In this document: positions 1 through 6,250 of the stretch, piece after piece
Numbering within the stretch: the first letter of the stretch is position 1
Layout: the number at the start of each line of letters is the position of its first letter
Assembly: GCA_003646705.1 (NCBI GenBank)
Contig: QMLK01000056.1
Coordinates: forward strand, 1 to 6,534
DNA length: 6,534 nucleotides
From: Deltaproteobacteria bacterium
Lineage (GTDB): Bacteria; Desulfobacterota; B13-G15
Direction of reading: 5' to 3'
Position numbers and translations under genes: made by a program
Notes under the pieces: generated by a model
What the model was told of the DNA's origin: nothing
The model's input: the letters and a program-made list of their open reading frames with translations, nothing else
Database searches by the model: none

Positions 1-1
1 A

Positions 2-94
2 GGACCAAGGCCGAAGGCCAAGCAACATCTGAAGATCGGGCCCTTCGGTGAAGGAGGCTTGAAAAAAACTTTCAAAGGGGGAAAACTCTCTTAG
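2..94 (+). CDS. Possible C-terminal tail of an upstream gene (partial)
   Basis: A reading frame is open from the left window edge (codons from base 2) to a TAG at 92-94 and gives about 30 residues, rich in Lys and Gly. Codons in the first two thirds (AAG, AGG, ATC, CTG, CCC, TTC) resemble those of the neighbouring glycosylase. The TAG lies 19 bases before the glycosylase ATG, which would suit an operon. The frame starting at base 1 is also open, to a TGA at 49-51, so the sequence does not settle which frame, if either, is coding. I do not recognise the peptide and assign no function. Confidence 0.25.
   Translation, partial: GPRPKAKQHLKIGPFGEGGLKKTFKGGKLS
59..75. repeat. Short inverted repeat upstream of the glycosylase gene
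   Basis: TTGAAA (59-64) and TTTCAA (70-75) form a perfect 6-bp inverted repeat around a 5-base A-rich centre, about 40 bases before the glycosylase ATG. It could be an operator, or TTGAAA could serve as a -35 box. The hexamer 17 bases further on, AAAACT, matches the -10 consensus at only 3 of 6 positions, so I do not call a promoter. It may also be chance in an A-rich patch. Confidence 0.2.
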
Positions 95-113
95 GGTCGA
101 GCCCAATCGAAGG

Positions 114-791
114 ATGGAAGAGGACCGCATAAAACGGTCGCTCAGGGCCTATTTGAGGCATCTCGACCTCCTCGGGGTCAAGGGGGTGCCCTTCTCCCAA
201 GCCCCCACAGAGCTCGATCCCGAGGAGGAGCTGAAGAGGCTGAGGGAGGAGGTGGCGCGCTGCAAGGCCTGTCCCCTCCACAGGACGCGGAAGAACCCCG
301 TCCTCGGCGAGGGCGATCCGCGGGCCGTTCTCGTTTTCGTCGGGGAGGCCCCTGGGGGTGAAGAGGACTTGCAGGGCCGCCCCTTCGTGGGCAGGGCCGG
401 GGACCTCCTGACCAGGATCATCGAGGCCATGGGGCTTCGAAGGGAGGAGGTCTACATCACCAACATCCTCAAATGCCGCCCTCCGGGCAACCGCAACCCA
501 CGGCCCGAGGAGATAAAGGCCTGCCTCCCCTTCCTCTTCAGGCAACTGGAGGTCATCCGCCCCAAGATGATATGCGCCCTCGGGACCTTCGCCGCCCAAA
601 CCCTATTGGGCACCAAGGAGAAGATCTCGGGCCTCCGCGGCCGCTTCCATCAGTGGCGGGGGATCAAGTTGATGCCGACCTACCACCCCGCCTTCCTCCT
701 CCGCAACCCTCAGTACAAACGGGACGTCTGGGAAGACGTCAAGATGATGATGGCCGAGTACCAAGGGATCAAAGGCCGAGGGCCTGCATGA
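114..791 (+). CDS. Family 4 (4Fe-4S) uracil-DNA glycosylase
   Basis: This 225-residue cytosolic protein should remove uracil from DNA, starting base excision repair of deaminated cytosine. Visible family 4 features are GEAPGGEED (78-86) for the active-site loop, GRPFVGRAGDLL (88-99), KCRPPGNRNP (120-129), and HPAFLLR (191-197) with the conserved His191. Four cysteines are placed as expected for the iron-sulfur cluster: Cys50 and Cys53 (CKAC), Cys121 and Cys137. Length is normal for the family, with a roughly 40-residue N-terminal lead before the first cysteine. The ATG at 114 is the only usual start between the in-frame TGA at 60-62 and the conserved core. Its Shine-Dalgarno is poor, because GAAGG lies immediately against the ATG. 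The 3' end overlaps the convergent hydrolase gene by 23 bases. Family assignment is secure; the exact start is less so. Confidence 0.95.
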   Translation: MEEDRIKRSLRAYLRHLDLLGVKGVPFSQAPTELDPEEELKRLREEVARCKACPLHRTRKNPVLGEGDPRAVLVFVGEAPGGEEDLQGRPFVGRAGDLLTRIIEAMGLRREEVYITNILKCRPPGNRNPRPEEIKACLPFLFRQLEVIRPKMICALGTFAAQTLLGTKEKISGLRGRFHQWRGIKLMPTYHPAFLLRNPQYKRDVWEDVKMMMAEYQGIKGRGPA

Positions 792-1377
792 GCTCCTCGA
801 CGGACAGAATCACGGCAAAGCCGTAGGCGAGGTTCTTGAGGGATGCCAAGTGCAGCTCGGGGTCAGCAGTGGCGGTGGCATCGTGGAGGAAGAAGACCCT
901 GAAGTCCCGCATGAAGGCGTCCCGGGCCGTGGTCTCACAGCAGAGGTTGGTCATCACCCCGGAGATCACCAGATCCTGCACCCCCTTGGCCCTGAGGTAG
1001 TCCTCCAGTTCTGTGGCGAAGAAGGCGCTGTAGCGCCTCTTCTTGATCACCTTCTCCCCCTCCCGAGGGGCCACCTCCTCCATGAAACGGTGGTCAAAGG
1101 TCCCCTCCTGGATCACCTCCCCCCACCAGCGGGCGAGCATCCCTCCATCCCTCCGTGGGTCCTTGTGGCCGTGGGCGGTGAAGACCACCGGGAGCTGGGC
1201 CCTTCGGAAGGCCCCGAGCAGGTCCCTAACCCGCTCGACGATCCCCCCTGCCAGAGGACGGAAGTACTCCTGCATGTCGATCACCAGCAACGCGACCCGC
1301 TCCCGCTCGGGGAGCCAGCGATGGGTGACGAAGGGGGCGATCTCTGGGGGGTAGCCCGCCTTACCTCTGGCCGCCAT
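769..1377 (-). CDS. Isochorismatase-like cysteine hydrolase
   Basis: This 202-residue cytosolic alpha/beta hydrolase belongs to the isochorismatase superfamily, which includes nicotinamidases, N-carbamoyl amidohydrolases and isochorismatases. The catalytic triad is recognisable: Asp34 in VIDMQ, Lys113 in the KKRRYSAF segment, and Cys146 in GVMTNLCCETTARDA, which also carries the usual cis-peptide region before the cysteine. Substrate cannot be read from sequence. His70 and His71 (in TAHGHKD) fall where nicotinamidases keep metal ligands, but a full ligand set is not evident. The ATG at 1377 lies inside the 3' end of the upstream protease gene (17-base overlap), with AAGG only 3 bases ahead of it, so translation is probably coupled to that gene. 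It is the last gene of the rhomboid operon and ends against the glycosylase on the other strand. Confidence 0.92.
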   Translation of the reverse strand: MAARGKAGYPPEIAPFVTHRWLPERERVALLVIDMQEYFRPLAGGIVERVRDLLGAFRRAQLPVVFTAHGHKDPRRDGGMLARWWGEVIQEGTFDHRFMEEVAPREGEKVIKKRRYSAFFATELEDYLRAKGVQDLVISGVMTNLCCETTARDAFMRDFRVFFLHDATATADPELHLASLKNLAYGFAVILSVEELMQALGL

Positions 1378-2191
1378 CTCCCTTGTGACGGGGGATCGGG
1401 AGGTACTCCACCGTGGGTTGCCGTCTGACCGGCTGGGGGTAGAGGCTCATAAGCTGGTAGATCTCCTGGGGTATGTCCGCCGAGACCCTGAGCCCCAGCC
1501 TCTTCGCCTCCTCGAAGGTGATGGGATAATCGTGGGTCCAGGTCCCCTCTGACAGCAGCCTGGCCAACTCCTCCACCTTCTCCGGGGGGTATTTCCCCTC
1601 GAGCAGCTCCTTCACGCTCTCTCGAACCTGGGCGATGGCCTTGGCCCCCACATCCGCAAGGACCAGGGTACGATCGTCCACTTCGCTGATGGGCTTCTCC
1701 TTGACCACCTTCACCAAGGAGGCCGCGGGGAACTCCCCCAACTGCGGGTCCACGGGACCGAGCACAGCGTGCTCGCTCATCACGATCTCGTCAGCGGCCA
1801 GGGCGATGAGCGTCCCCCCCGACATGGCGTGGTGCGGCACGAAGACCGTGACCTTGCCGGGGTGCTTCTTCACCGCCCTGGCTATCTGCAAGGCCGCCAA
1901 CACCAGCCCCCCCGGGGTGTGCAGGATCAGGTCTATGGGGACCTCGGGGTCGGTCATGTGGATGGCCCTGAGGACCTCCTCGGCGTCGTGGATGTCGATG
2001 TAGCGGAAGATGGGGAAGCCCAGGAGGCTCATGGTCTCCTGGCGGTGCACCATCAGGATGACCCGAGAACCCCTCTGGCGCTCTATCTTGGCGATCAGGC
2101 GTTGTCTGAGGGCCTCGAGCATCTTCTGACGGATGATGGGCTGAAGCGCACTGATCATGAAGAAGACCCAAAAGAGGTCAAAGATGGTCAT
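1361..2191 (-). CDS. Membrane-anchored ClpP-fold serine protease, SDH_sah family
   Basis: The 276-residue product matches the serine dehydrogenase proteinase (SDH_sah) family of ClpP/crotonase-fold proteins, related to SppA-type proteases. Residues 3-20 are strongly hydrophobic and probably form a membrane anchor. A basic amphipathic stretch follows (about 21-42). The core shows LILHTPGG (88-95), the nucleophile segment HAMSGGT with likely catalytic Ser124, and GPVDPQLG (145-152), a hallmark of this family. The C-terminal third (about 185-270) is helical and ends in a Pro/Arg-rich tail. The start is well supported: AGGAGG (2197-2202) is 5 bases from the ATG. It lies 12 bases after the rhomboid stop codon and overlaps the next gene by 17 bases, so it is the middle gene of a tight operon. 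The general protease assignment is firm; its targets are unknown. Confidence 0.92.
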   Translation of the reverse strand: MTIFDLFWVFFMISALQPIIRQKMLEALRQRLIAKIERQRGSRVILMVHRQETMSLLGFPIFRYIDIHDAEEVLRAIHMTDPEVPIDLILHTPGGLVLAALQIARAVKKHPGKVTVFVPHHAMSGGTLIALAADEIVMSEHAVLGPVDPQLGEFPAASLVKVVKEKPISEVDDRTLVLADVGAKAIAQVRESVKELLEGKYPPEKVEELARLLSEGTWTHDYPITFEEAKRLGLRVSADIPQEIYQLMSLYPQPVRRQPTVEYLPIPRHKGDGGQR

Positions 2192-2196
2192 GCCCC

Positions 2197-2202
2197 CCTC
2201 CT
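2197..2202 (-). promoter_or_regulatory. Ribosome binding site for the SDH_sah protease
   Basis: AGGAGG on the minus strand sits 5 bases upstream of the ATG at 2191, inside the 12-base gap after the rhomboid stop codon. It fixes the start and contrasts with the rhomboid gene, which has no such site. Confidence 0.8.
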
Positions 2203-2203
2203 T

Positions 2204-2932
2204 TTAGAAGAAGTTACGGCAGAAATACTCATCGGCGTAAAAAGGGCGATAGCTTCGCCTCCTCTTCCTGAAGAGCGGCAGGACAAAGATGCCGAAGAGG
2301 AAGCCGCCCACGTGGGCCCACCACGCTATCCCCCCGGCCCCGGCGGGCAACATCAGGCTGAAGACCCCCGAGAAGAGCTGGCTCAGAAACCAAAGCCCGA
2401 GGTAGAAGACAGCGGGTATCTCGATGAAATACGGGATGAAGAAGATGGGCACAAGGGTGATCACCCGAGCTGTGGGGAACATGACGAAGTAAGCCCCCAT
2501 CACCCCTGCAATGGCCCCAGAGGCCCCGATGGTGGGAAGGGTGGAGCCGGGGTTGAAGAAGAAGTGGAGGAAGCCGGCGGCCAAACCGCACAACAGATAG
2601 AAGACCAAGAAGCGGAAATGGCCCATGCAGTCCTCCACGTTGTCCCCAAAGAGCCAAAGGGTCCACATGTTGCTGATGAAATGCCACCACCCCCCGTGGA
2701 GGAAGATGGAGGTCAAGAAGGGAAGGGGATCTACAGGGGAGAGCCCTCGACTCAAGGCCCAAAGCGGATCGGTGTATCGGGCGGGCACCATCCCATAGTG
2801 CATGAGCAGGCGCTGCAAGGCCTCAGGGGGGAGGGAGGTCTCCAGCAGGAAGACGACGCCGTTTATGAGGATGAAGAGCCACGTTACAAAGGGGCTCTCC
2901 CTGTGGGGTATGTTATCCTTGATGGGGAACAT
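2204..2932 (-). CDS. Rhomboid-family intramembrane serine protease
   Basis: This 242-residue inner-membrane protein should cut substrate proteins within the membrane. Catalytic residues are clear: Ser138 in GASG (136-139), and His207 in WWAHVGG of the last transmembrane helix. HFISN (84-88) supplies the oxyanion-side His and Asn. About six membrane segments can be seen, roughly at 16-33, 72-93, 105-126, 134-153, 155-185 and 203-221. A basic cytoplasmic tail follows (FRKRRR, 221-226), then an aromatic end. The N-terminus MFPIKDNIPHRESPFVTW is the form usual in this bacterial subfamily, which supports the start at 2932. There is no Shine-Dalgarno, and the predicted transcript begins at or next to the ATG (see the promoter at 2940-2968). 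It is first of three genes and is followed after 12 bases by a second membrane protease. Substrates are unknown. Confidence 0.95.
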   Translation of the reverse strand: MFPIKDNIPHRESPFVTWLFILINGVVFLLETSLPPEALQRLLMHYGMVPARYTDPLWALSRGLSPVDPLPFLTSIFLHGGWWHFISNMWTLWLFGDNVEDCMGHFRFLVFYLLCGLAAGFLHFFFNPGSTLPTIGASGAIAGVMGAYFVMFPTARVITLVPIFFIPYFIEIPAVFYLGLWFLSQLFSGVFSLMLPAGAGGIAWWAHVGGFLFGIFVLPLFRKRRRSYRPFYADEYFCRNFF

Positions 2933-2939
2933 CTGGGAA

Positions 2940-2968
2940 ATGCTAACTTAGGCAAAAAGAGCCGTCAA
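2940..2968 (-). promoter_or_regulatory. Sigma-70-type promoter of the rhomboid operon, probably leaderless
   Basis: On the minus strand, TTGACG (2963-2968, 5 of 6 to the -35 consensus) is followed by exactly 17 bases and then TAGCAT (2940-2945, 4 of 6 to the -10 consensus, keeping TA at the start and AT at the end). Only 7 bases separate the -10 box from the rhomboid ATG. Transcription should therefore start at or within a base or two of the start codon, leaving no room for a ribosome binding site. None is present in the sequence. Confidence 0.6.
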
Positions 2969-2972
2969 GGGA

Positions 2973-2998
2973 TGCAAGGGCCTCCACCGCCCCTTGCA
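2973..2998. repeat. 8-bp inverted repeat next to the rhomboid promoter
   Basis: TGCAAGGG (2973-2980) and CCCTTGCA (2991-2998) form a perfect 8-bp inverted repeat around a 10-base centre. It lies 4 bases upstream of the -35 box of the rhomboid promoter. A further CCCTTG, on the minus strand, overlaps the -35 box itself (2966-2971). It could be a repressor or activator site. As a terminator for the upstream PLP gene it is weak, since no T run follows directly on the minus strand; the first T5 is about 15 bases on, inside the promoter spacer. Confidence 0.45.
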
Positions 2999-3100
2999 GG
3001 AGACCACTCCCACCCTGCCCCTTAAGGCATGGCGAGGCTCACACCGGCCTCCCTGGCATCGACCTGTCAAGGAGTGGGCCAATCTTGACCTCTATTGCTT
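2999..3100. other. Rest of the spacer between the PLP gene and the rhomboid operon
   Basis: I see no gene here. A weak 5-bp stem (GAGGC 3034-3038 with GCCTC 3047-3051) lacks a T run, so no convincing terminator for the PLP gene can be named. A perfect TTGACA on the minus strand (3065-3070) has no -10 partner at the right distance. Confidence 0.4.
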
Positions 3101-4264
3101 TCAGATCCTCTCGAAGGCCCTTTGTAGATCTCCTATGAGGTCTTCCGCGTTTTTGATGCCCACCGAGACCCTTATCAAATTTTCCTCAATCCCCAGGCGT
3201 TTTCTCTCTTCAGGAGGCAAATAGTCGTGGCTCATCTTTGCGGGTATGCTGATAAGGGATTCCACACCGCCCAGACTTGTGGCGAGCAGAAAAAGCTCAA
3301 GGCTTTCAACGAACCGCTGGGCCTCCCGAGCCCCTCCCCTTATCTCAAAGGAAAGCATACCGCCGAAGTCCCTCATCTGCCTCTTCGCCAGTTCATGCTG
3401 GGGGTGGCTCTTCAGGCCCGGATAGTAGACCTTTGCTACCTTCGGATGGCTCTCCAAAAAGTCCGCAATTTTCAACGCATTTTCTTGATGCTGCCTCATC
3501 CTCACCGCTAGGGTCTTAAGCCCGCGAAGCGTCAGGTAACTGTCAAAGGGAGAGAGTACCCCACCAGTAGACTTCCGAATGAAGGACAGCTCTTCGTAAA
3601 GATCGTCATCCGAAAGTACTACTGCTCCTCCCAGGCAATCACTGTGTCCATTTATGTATTTGGTCGTACTGTGAACTACTATATCCACCCCAAATTCGAG
3701 GGGATTCTGGAAATAGGGAGTAGCAAAGGTATTATCAACTACTACCTTGATATTGTGTTTATGCGCTTCCCTTGCTATGGCTTCCAGATCACAAAGTTTG
3801 AGCAAAGGATTTGTGGGGCTTTCCAACCAAATCAAAGTAGTTTTGGGAGTAAAGGATTCGACCACCTCTTCCACCTTTGTGGCATCAACGTAGGAAATTT
3901 CAATGCTGTATTTTTTCTTAAACAGGTCGAGAACCCTCTTCGTACCCCCATATAGGTCTTCGAAGGCTATCAAATGACCCCCGGGCCTGATCAAGGCCAC
4001 CAAAACGGCAGTCTCGGCTGACATGCCCGAGGAAAAAGCAAGGGCGTATTTTGCCCCTTCGAGGGCGGCCAATTTCTTTTCGAGGACATCCCGGGTGGGA
4101 TTGGCAATTCGGGAGTATCTGTAGCCCTTGGGGAACTCATCCAGTCGTTCTCGGGCGAAAGTCGAACTCAGATGGATAGGCGCGACCACATCCCCCGTCC
4201 CTTCAAAAAAATCCGGCTCCTCTCCTAAGTGAATGGCCAGGGTTTCAAAATGATAACTATCCAT
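3101..4264 (-). CDS. PLP-dependent Cys/Met-metabolism enzyme (cystathionine gamma-synthase/lyase family)
   Basis: This 387-residue cytosolic enzyme belongs to the Cys/Met gamma-family of PLP enzymes (cystathionine gamma-synthase, gamma-lyase, O-acyl-homoserine sulfhydrylase, methionine gamma-lyase). The PLP lysine is Lys202 in HSTTKYINGHSD. Other family marks are YSRIANPT (50-57), SSGMSA (78-83), Tyr105 in LYGGT, Asp177 in VDNTFATPYF, STGGVLSPFDSYLTLRGLKT (232-251) and SLGGVESL (330-337). Position 107 is Gly, where methionine gamma-lyases typically carry a Cys, which argues against that activity. Synthase, lyase and sulfhydrylase cannot be separated by eye. An in-frame GTG at 4285 overlaps the flavoprotein stop, but AGGAGG (4272-4277) lies after it and 7 bases before the ATG at 4264, so I chose 4264 (ATG 4267 is possible). 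It follows the flavoprotein by 17 bases. The middle of the gene (about 3541-3960) is markedly A+T-richer than its ends. Confidence 0.92.
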   Translation of the reverse strand: MDSYHFETLAIHLGEEPDFFEGTGDVVAPIHLSSTFARERLDEFPKGYRYSRIANPTRDVLEKKLAALEGAKYALAFSSGMSAETAVLVALIRPGGHLIAFEDLYGGTKRVLDLFKKKYSIEISYVDATKVEEVVESFTPKTTLIWLESPTNPLLKLCDLEAIAREAHKHNIKVVVDNTFATPYFQNPLEFGVDIVVHSTTKYINGHSDCLGGAVVLSDDDLYEELSFIRKSTGGVLSPFDSYLTLRGLKTLAVRMRQHQENALKIADFLESHPKVAKVYYPGLKSHPQHELAKRQMRDFGGMLSFEIRGGAREAQRFVESLELFLLATSLGGVESLISIPAKMSHDYLPPEERKRLGIEENLIRVSVGIKNAEDLIGDLQRAFERI

Positions 4265-4271
4265 CATCGAC

Positions 4272-4277
4272 CCTCCT
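4272..4277 (-). promoter_or_regulatory. Ribosome binding site deciding the PLP enzyme start
   Basis: AGGAGG on the minus strand is 7 bases from the ATG at 4264 and 4 bases from the ATG at 4267. It lies downstream of the GTG at 4285, which rules out that longer reading as the main start. Confidence 0.75.
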
Positions 4278-4281
4278 GAGA

Positions 4282-6232
4282 TCACCTATATCTCGCGTAA
4301 TTCTCCTCGAGGTCCCCCCAGAAATCGATGGGCAACTCCCCTACCTCCACCCCTTCCCCCTTCAACCTTATGGTTATCCACTTATGCCACTCAGGGGGGT
4401 CCATCTCGGGATGGTCCAGCCTCTTGAAGTGGAGGAACTCGCTGCTGGCCCTCCTCGCCAGCGATGCGTGGAGGATCATCTCGCTGCAAGTGAGGATGCT
4501 CAACACCTCAAGGGTGCGCATCAATTGGTGGGGCTTCTCAGCGCAAACCCCCTGGGCCTCCCTTTCCTCGATCTCCTCGAGCCACCTCAACCCGATCTTC
4601 AGCAGCTCCTCGTTCTTCAGTTCCCCGCAGTAGTTCTGCATGGCGCGACAGATCCCCGCGTTAAGCTCCTTCCAGTCCATGCCCTCCCTTCTCTTCAGGG
4701 GACCGTAAACGCGCTCCCTCTCGGCCTCCACCTGATCCCATGAAAGCGATCCACCATCGACCCCGACCGCATACTCTGCCGCCCTTCTGCCCGCATACCT
4801 CCCCGTGGTGGCCGCGTAGCTGTGGTCCTGAGCGCCGAAGAGGAGATCCCCAGCCCCGTAAAGGCCTTCAAGGCTCGACCTCAACTCCCAGTCGACCAGG
4901 AGCCCCCCGGCCACCCCTATCTCACCGAAGGTCCTCTCCTGGGGCAGCACCGGTTCCCTCATCATGGACCCCCTCAGGAACTCGTAGCTCTGCAGGAGGT
5001 CCCTCTCGGGATCGAAGCCTACCTCCGTGTAGAGCTGAAGGATCGGCACCCTGGTCTTTCCCTCCTCGCCCACCATCAGGCCCCAGATGGCCTTCCTCTC
5101 GTACTCGGGCATGGAGGGAAGATCGGCATACAGCGGCAACGTGAACTCCCCCCTCTCTATCCGCTCCTGCAGATCGGGTATGAGCCTCGGCCCCATGTAT
5201 TCGTAAAGCCCGGGATGGGGCTGAGAGCTGGCACCGCCCCCCATGAGGAAGAACCTCTGTCCCGGGGCCAGGCGATACCGCTGGGAGACATCGCTCAGGA
5301 CCCTGCCGTCGCGATCCACCCATGGAACCTCCCTGCCCTCGGCATCGACGATGGTGCAAGCGTACCAGGTGTTATAGGGATTCCCCGTCCCGTAAGGGGG
5401 AAAGGCGTAACCGCTGGCGAAGGCCGAGGGGATGGTCTTCTCCATCATGGTGAAGGCCGCTCCCGCTCGCCACACCATGGCGTGGCCGTCGCCCACGTTG
5501 GTCGGGGGCCTGAAGGTCGAGATCCCCCGCAGTTCGGAGGAGAAGGTCCAGTTTCGTTGAGGCCGAGAGGTGCAGAGGACCACCGCCCTCGCCTTGAAGA
5601 CGCAGAACTCCCCCGTGCGTACGTTTATCCCCATGGCCCCTATGACCCTGCCGCCTTGTTCGCCCTTGTGGGTCAAGAGGGCCGTGGCCATGACCCTGTC
5701 GTAGATCTCCACCCCCAACCGCTTGCACTCCTTGTAAAGCGCCGGCTTGAAGGTGGTCCCCCATACCCGAATCACGAAGCGGTTTTCGTAATCGTAAGCG
5801 AAGAGGAGCTTCGTCTTCTCGTCCCTGAACTCAGCCCCCTTGAACTCATCTGCTGTATCCCTGACCTTGCCCCCCATCCCCTCCAGCTCCAAGAGGGTCT
5901 CATAGGCGGAGGCACACTGGATGTAGGTGGAGATACCGCTTCTGTAACCCCCCGTGGTTGTCGATGAGGGCCTGGGCCAGCTCCTTCGGGGCGACCTTGG
6001 AGCAGGGGTTGTCCGCCGCCCACTGCCAGTGGTCACATCCAGCGCCCCCCGCTCCACTCCTCATCGTCGCCCCCTTCTCAACTATGGCTACCTTAGCACC
6101 CTTCCTGGCTGCAGTTATGGCCGCCCAACATCCTGCTATCCCGCCACCCAAGACCAATACGTCCGTCTCTACGACCCTTGTCTCTCGATAACAAAGGGGA
6201 TAAGGCCACTGCATGGCTTCCTTCCAATACAT
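4282..6232 (-). CDS. FAD-dependent oxidoreductase, AprA/fumarate reductase flavoprotein superfamily (frameshifted)
   Basis: Read through one frameshift, this is a 649-residue flavoprotein of the succinate dehydrogenase/fumarate reductase/AprA superfamily. The N-terminal part lies in 5900-6232 and the rest in the frame that ends at 4282. The FAD-binding Rossmann fold is VLVLGGGIAGCWAAI (25-39), ending in the acidic VEKG (51-54). Residues about 154-220 resemble AprA (TTFKPALYKECKRLGVEIYDRV, then VFKARAVVL). A second FAD segment is GLYGAGDLLFG (456-466) with TTGRYAGRRAAEYA (475-488). A helical C-terminal domain follows. There is no signal peptide and no CxxCH haem motif, so it should be cytosolic. 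The start at 6232 is supported by GGAGG (6238-6242), 5 bases away. It follows the TRAP gene by 18 bases. No Fe-S partner gene lies beside it in the window. Substrate is unknown. Confidence 0.85.
5948..5953 (-). other. Frameshift site in the flavoprotein gene
   Basis: The minus strand reads CACGGGGGGTTAC here. As written, the N-terminal frame runs on to a TGA at 5900-5902, while the conserved protein continues in the frame that is open across this point. Removing one G from the G6 run joins them as IDNHGGYRSGISTYI, which fits the family. A homopolymer sequencing or assembly error is the simplest cause. A real inactivating mutation is possible. Confidence 0.8.
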
Positions 6233-6237
6233 ATTTG

Positions 6238-6242
6238 CCTCC
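6238..6242 (-). promoter_or_regulatory. Ribosome binding site for the flavoprotein
   Basis: GGAGG on the minus strand is 5 bases upstream of the ATG at 6232, in the 18-base gap after the TRAP permease stop. A second purine-rich run (GGAAGGA) precedes an in-frame ATG at 6214, so a start six residues later is also possible. Confidence 0.65.
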
Positions 6243-6250
6243 AGATGCGT

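Noticed and set aside
11..48. CCGAAGG (11-17) / CCTTCGG (42-48) as a terminator hairpin
   Set aside because: The 7-bp stem has a 24-base loop and no following T run, and it may lie inside the tail of an upstream gene.
72..599. Minus-strand open frame opposite the glycosylase
   Set aside because: The family 4 glycosylase motifs on the plus strand are complete, and this frame only mirrors them.
1769..3025. Long plus-strand open frame (418 codons) opposite the rhomboid and protease genes
   Set aside because: It is the antisense shadow of two well-supported genes. The product is a low-complexity string rich in Gly, Pro, Asp, Glu and His with no recognisable domain, as expected from the complement of G+C-rich codons.
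3065..3070. Perfect TTGACA on the minus strand as a -35 box
   Set aside because: No TATAAT-like hexamer occurs 16-18 bases downstream; the sequence there is G+C-rich.
4265..4285. GTG at 4285 as start of the PLP enzyme, overlapping the flavoprotein stop
   Set aside because: The strong AGGAGG lies downstream of this GTG and at the right distance from the ATG at 4264.
5940..5960. Programmed ribosomal frameshifting at the G6 run of the flavoprotein
   Set aside because: Joining the frames needs a +1 (or -2) shift. I see no canonical -1 slippery heptamer use, no RF2-like stop context and no obvious stimulatory structure, so an extra base in the homopolymer is simpler.
4822..5967. Long plus-strand open frame (381 codons) opposite the flavoprotein
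   Set aside because: It is another antisense shadow: no domain, no ribosome binding site, and the conserved flavoprotein motifs lie on the minus strand.
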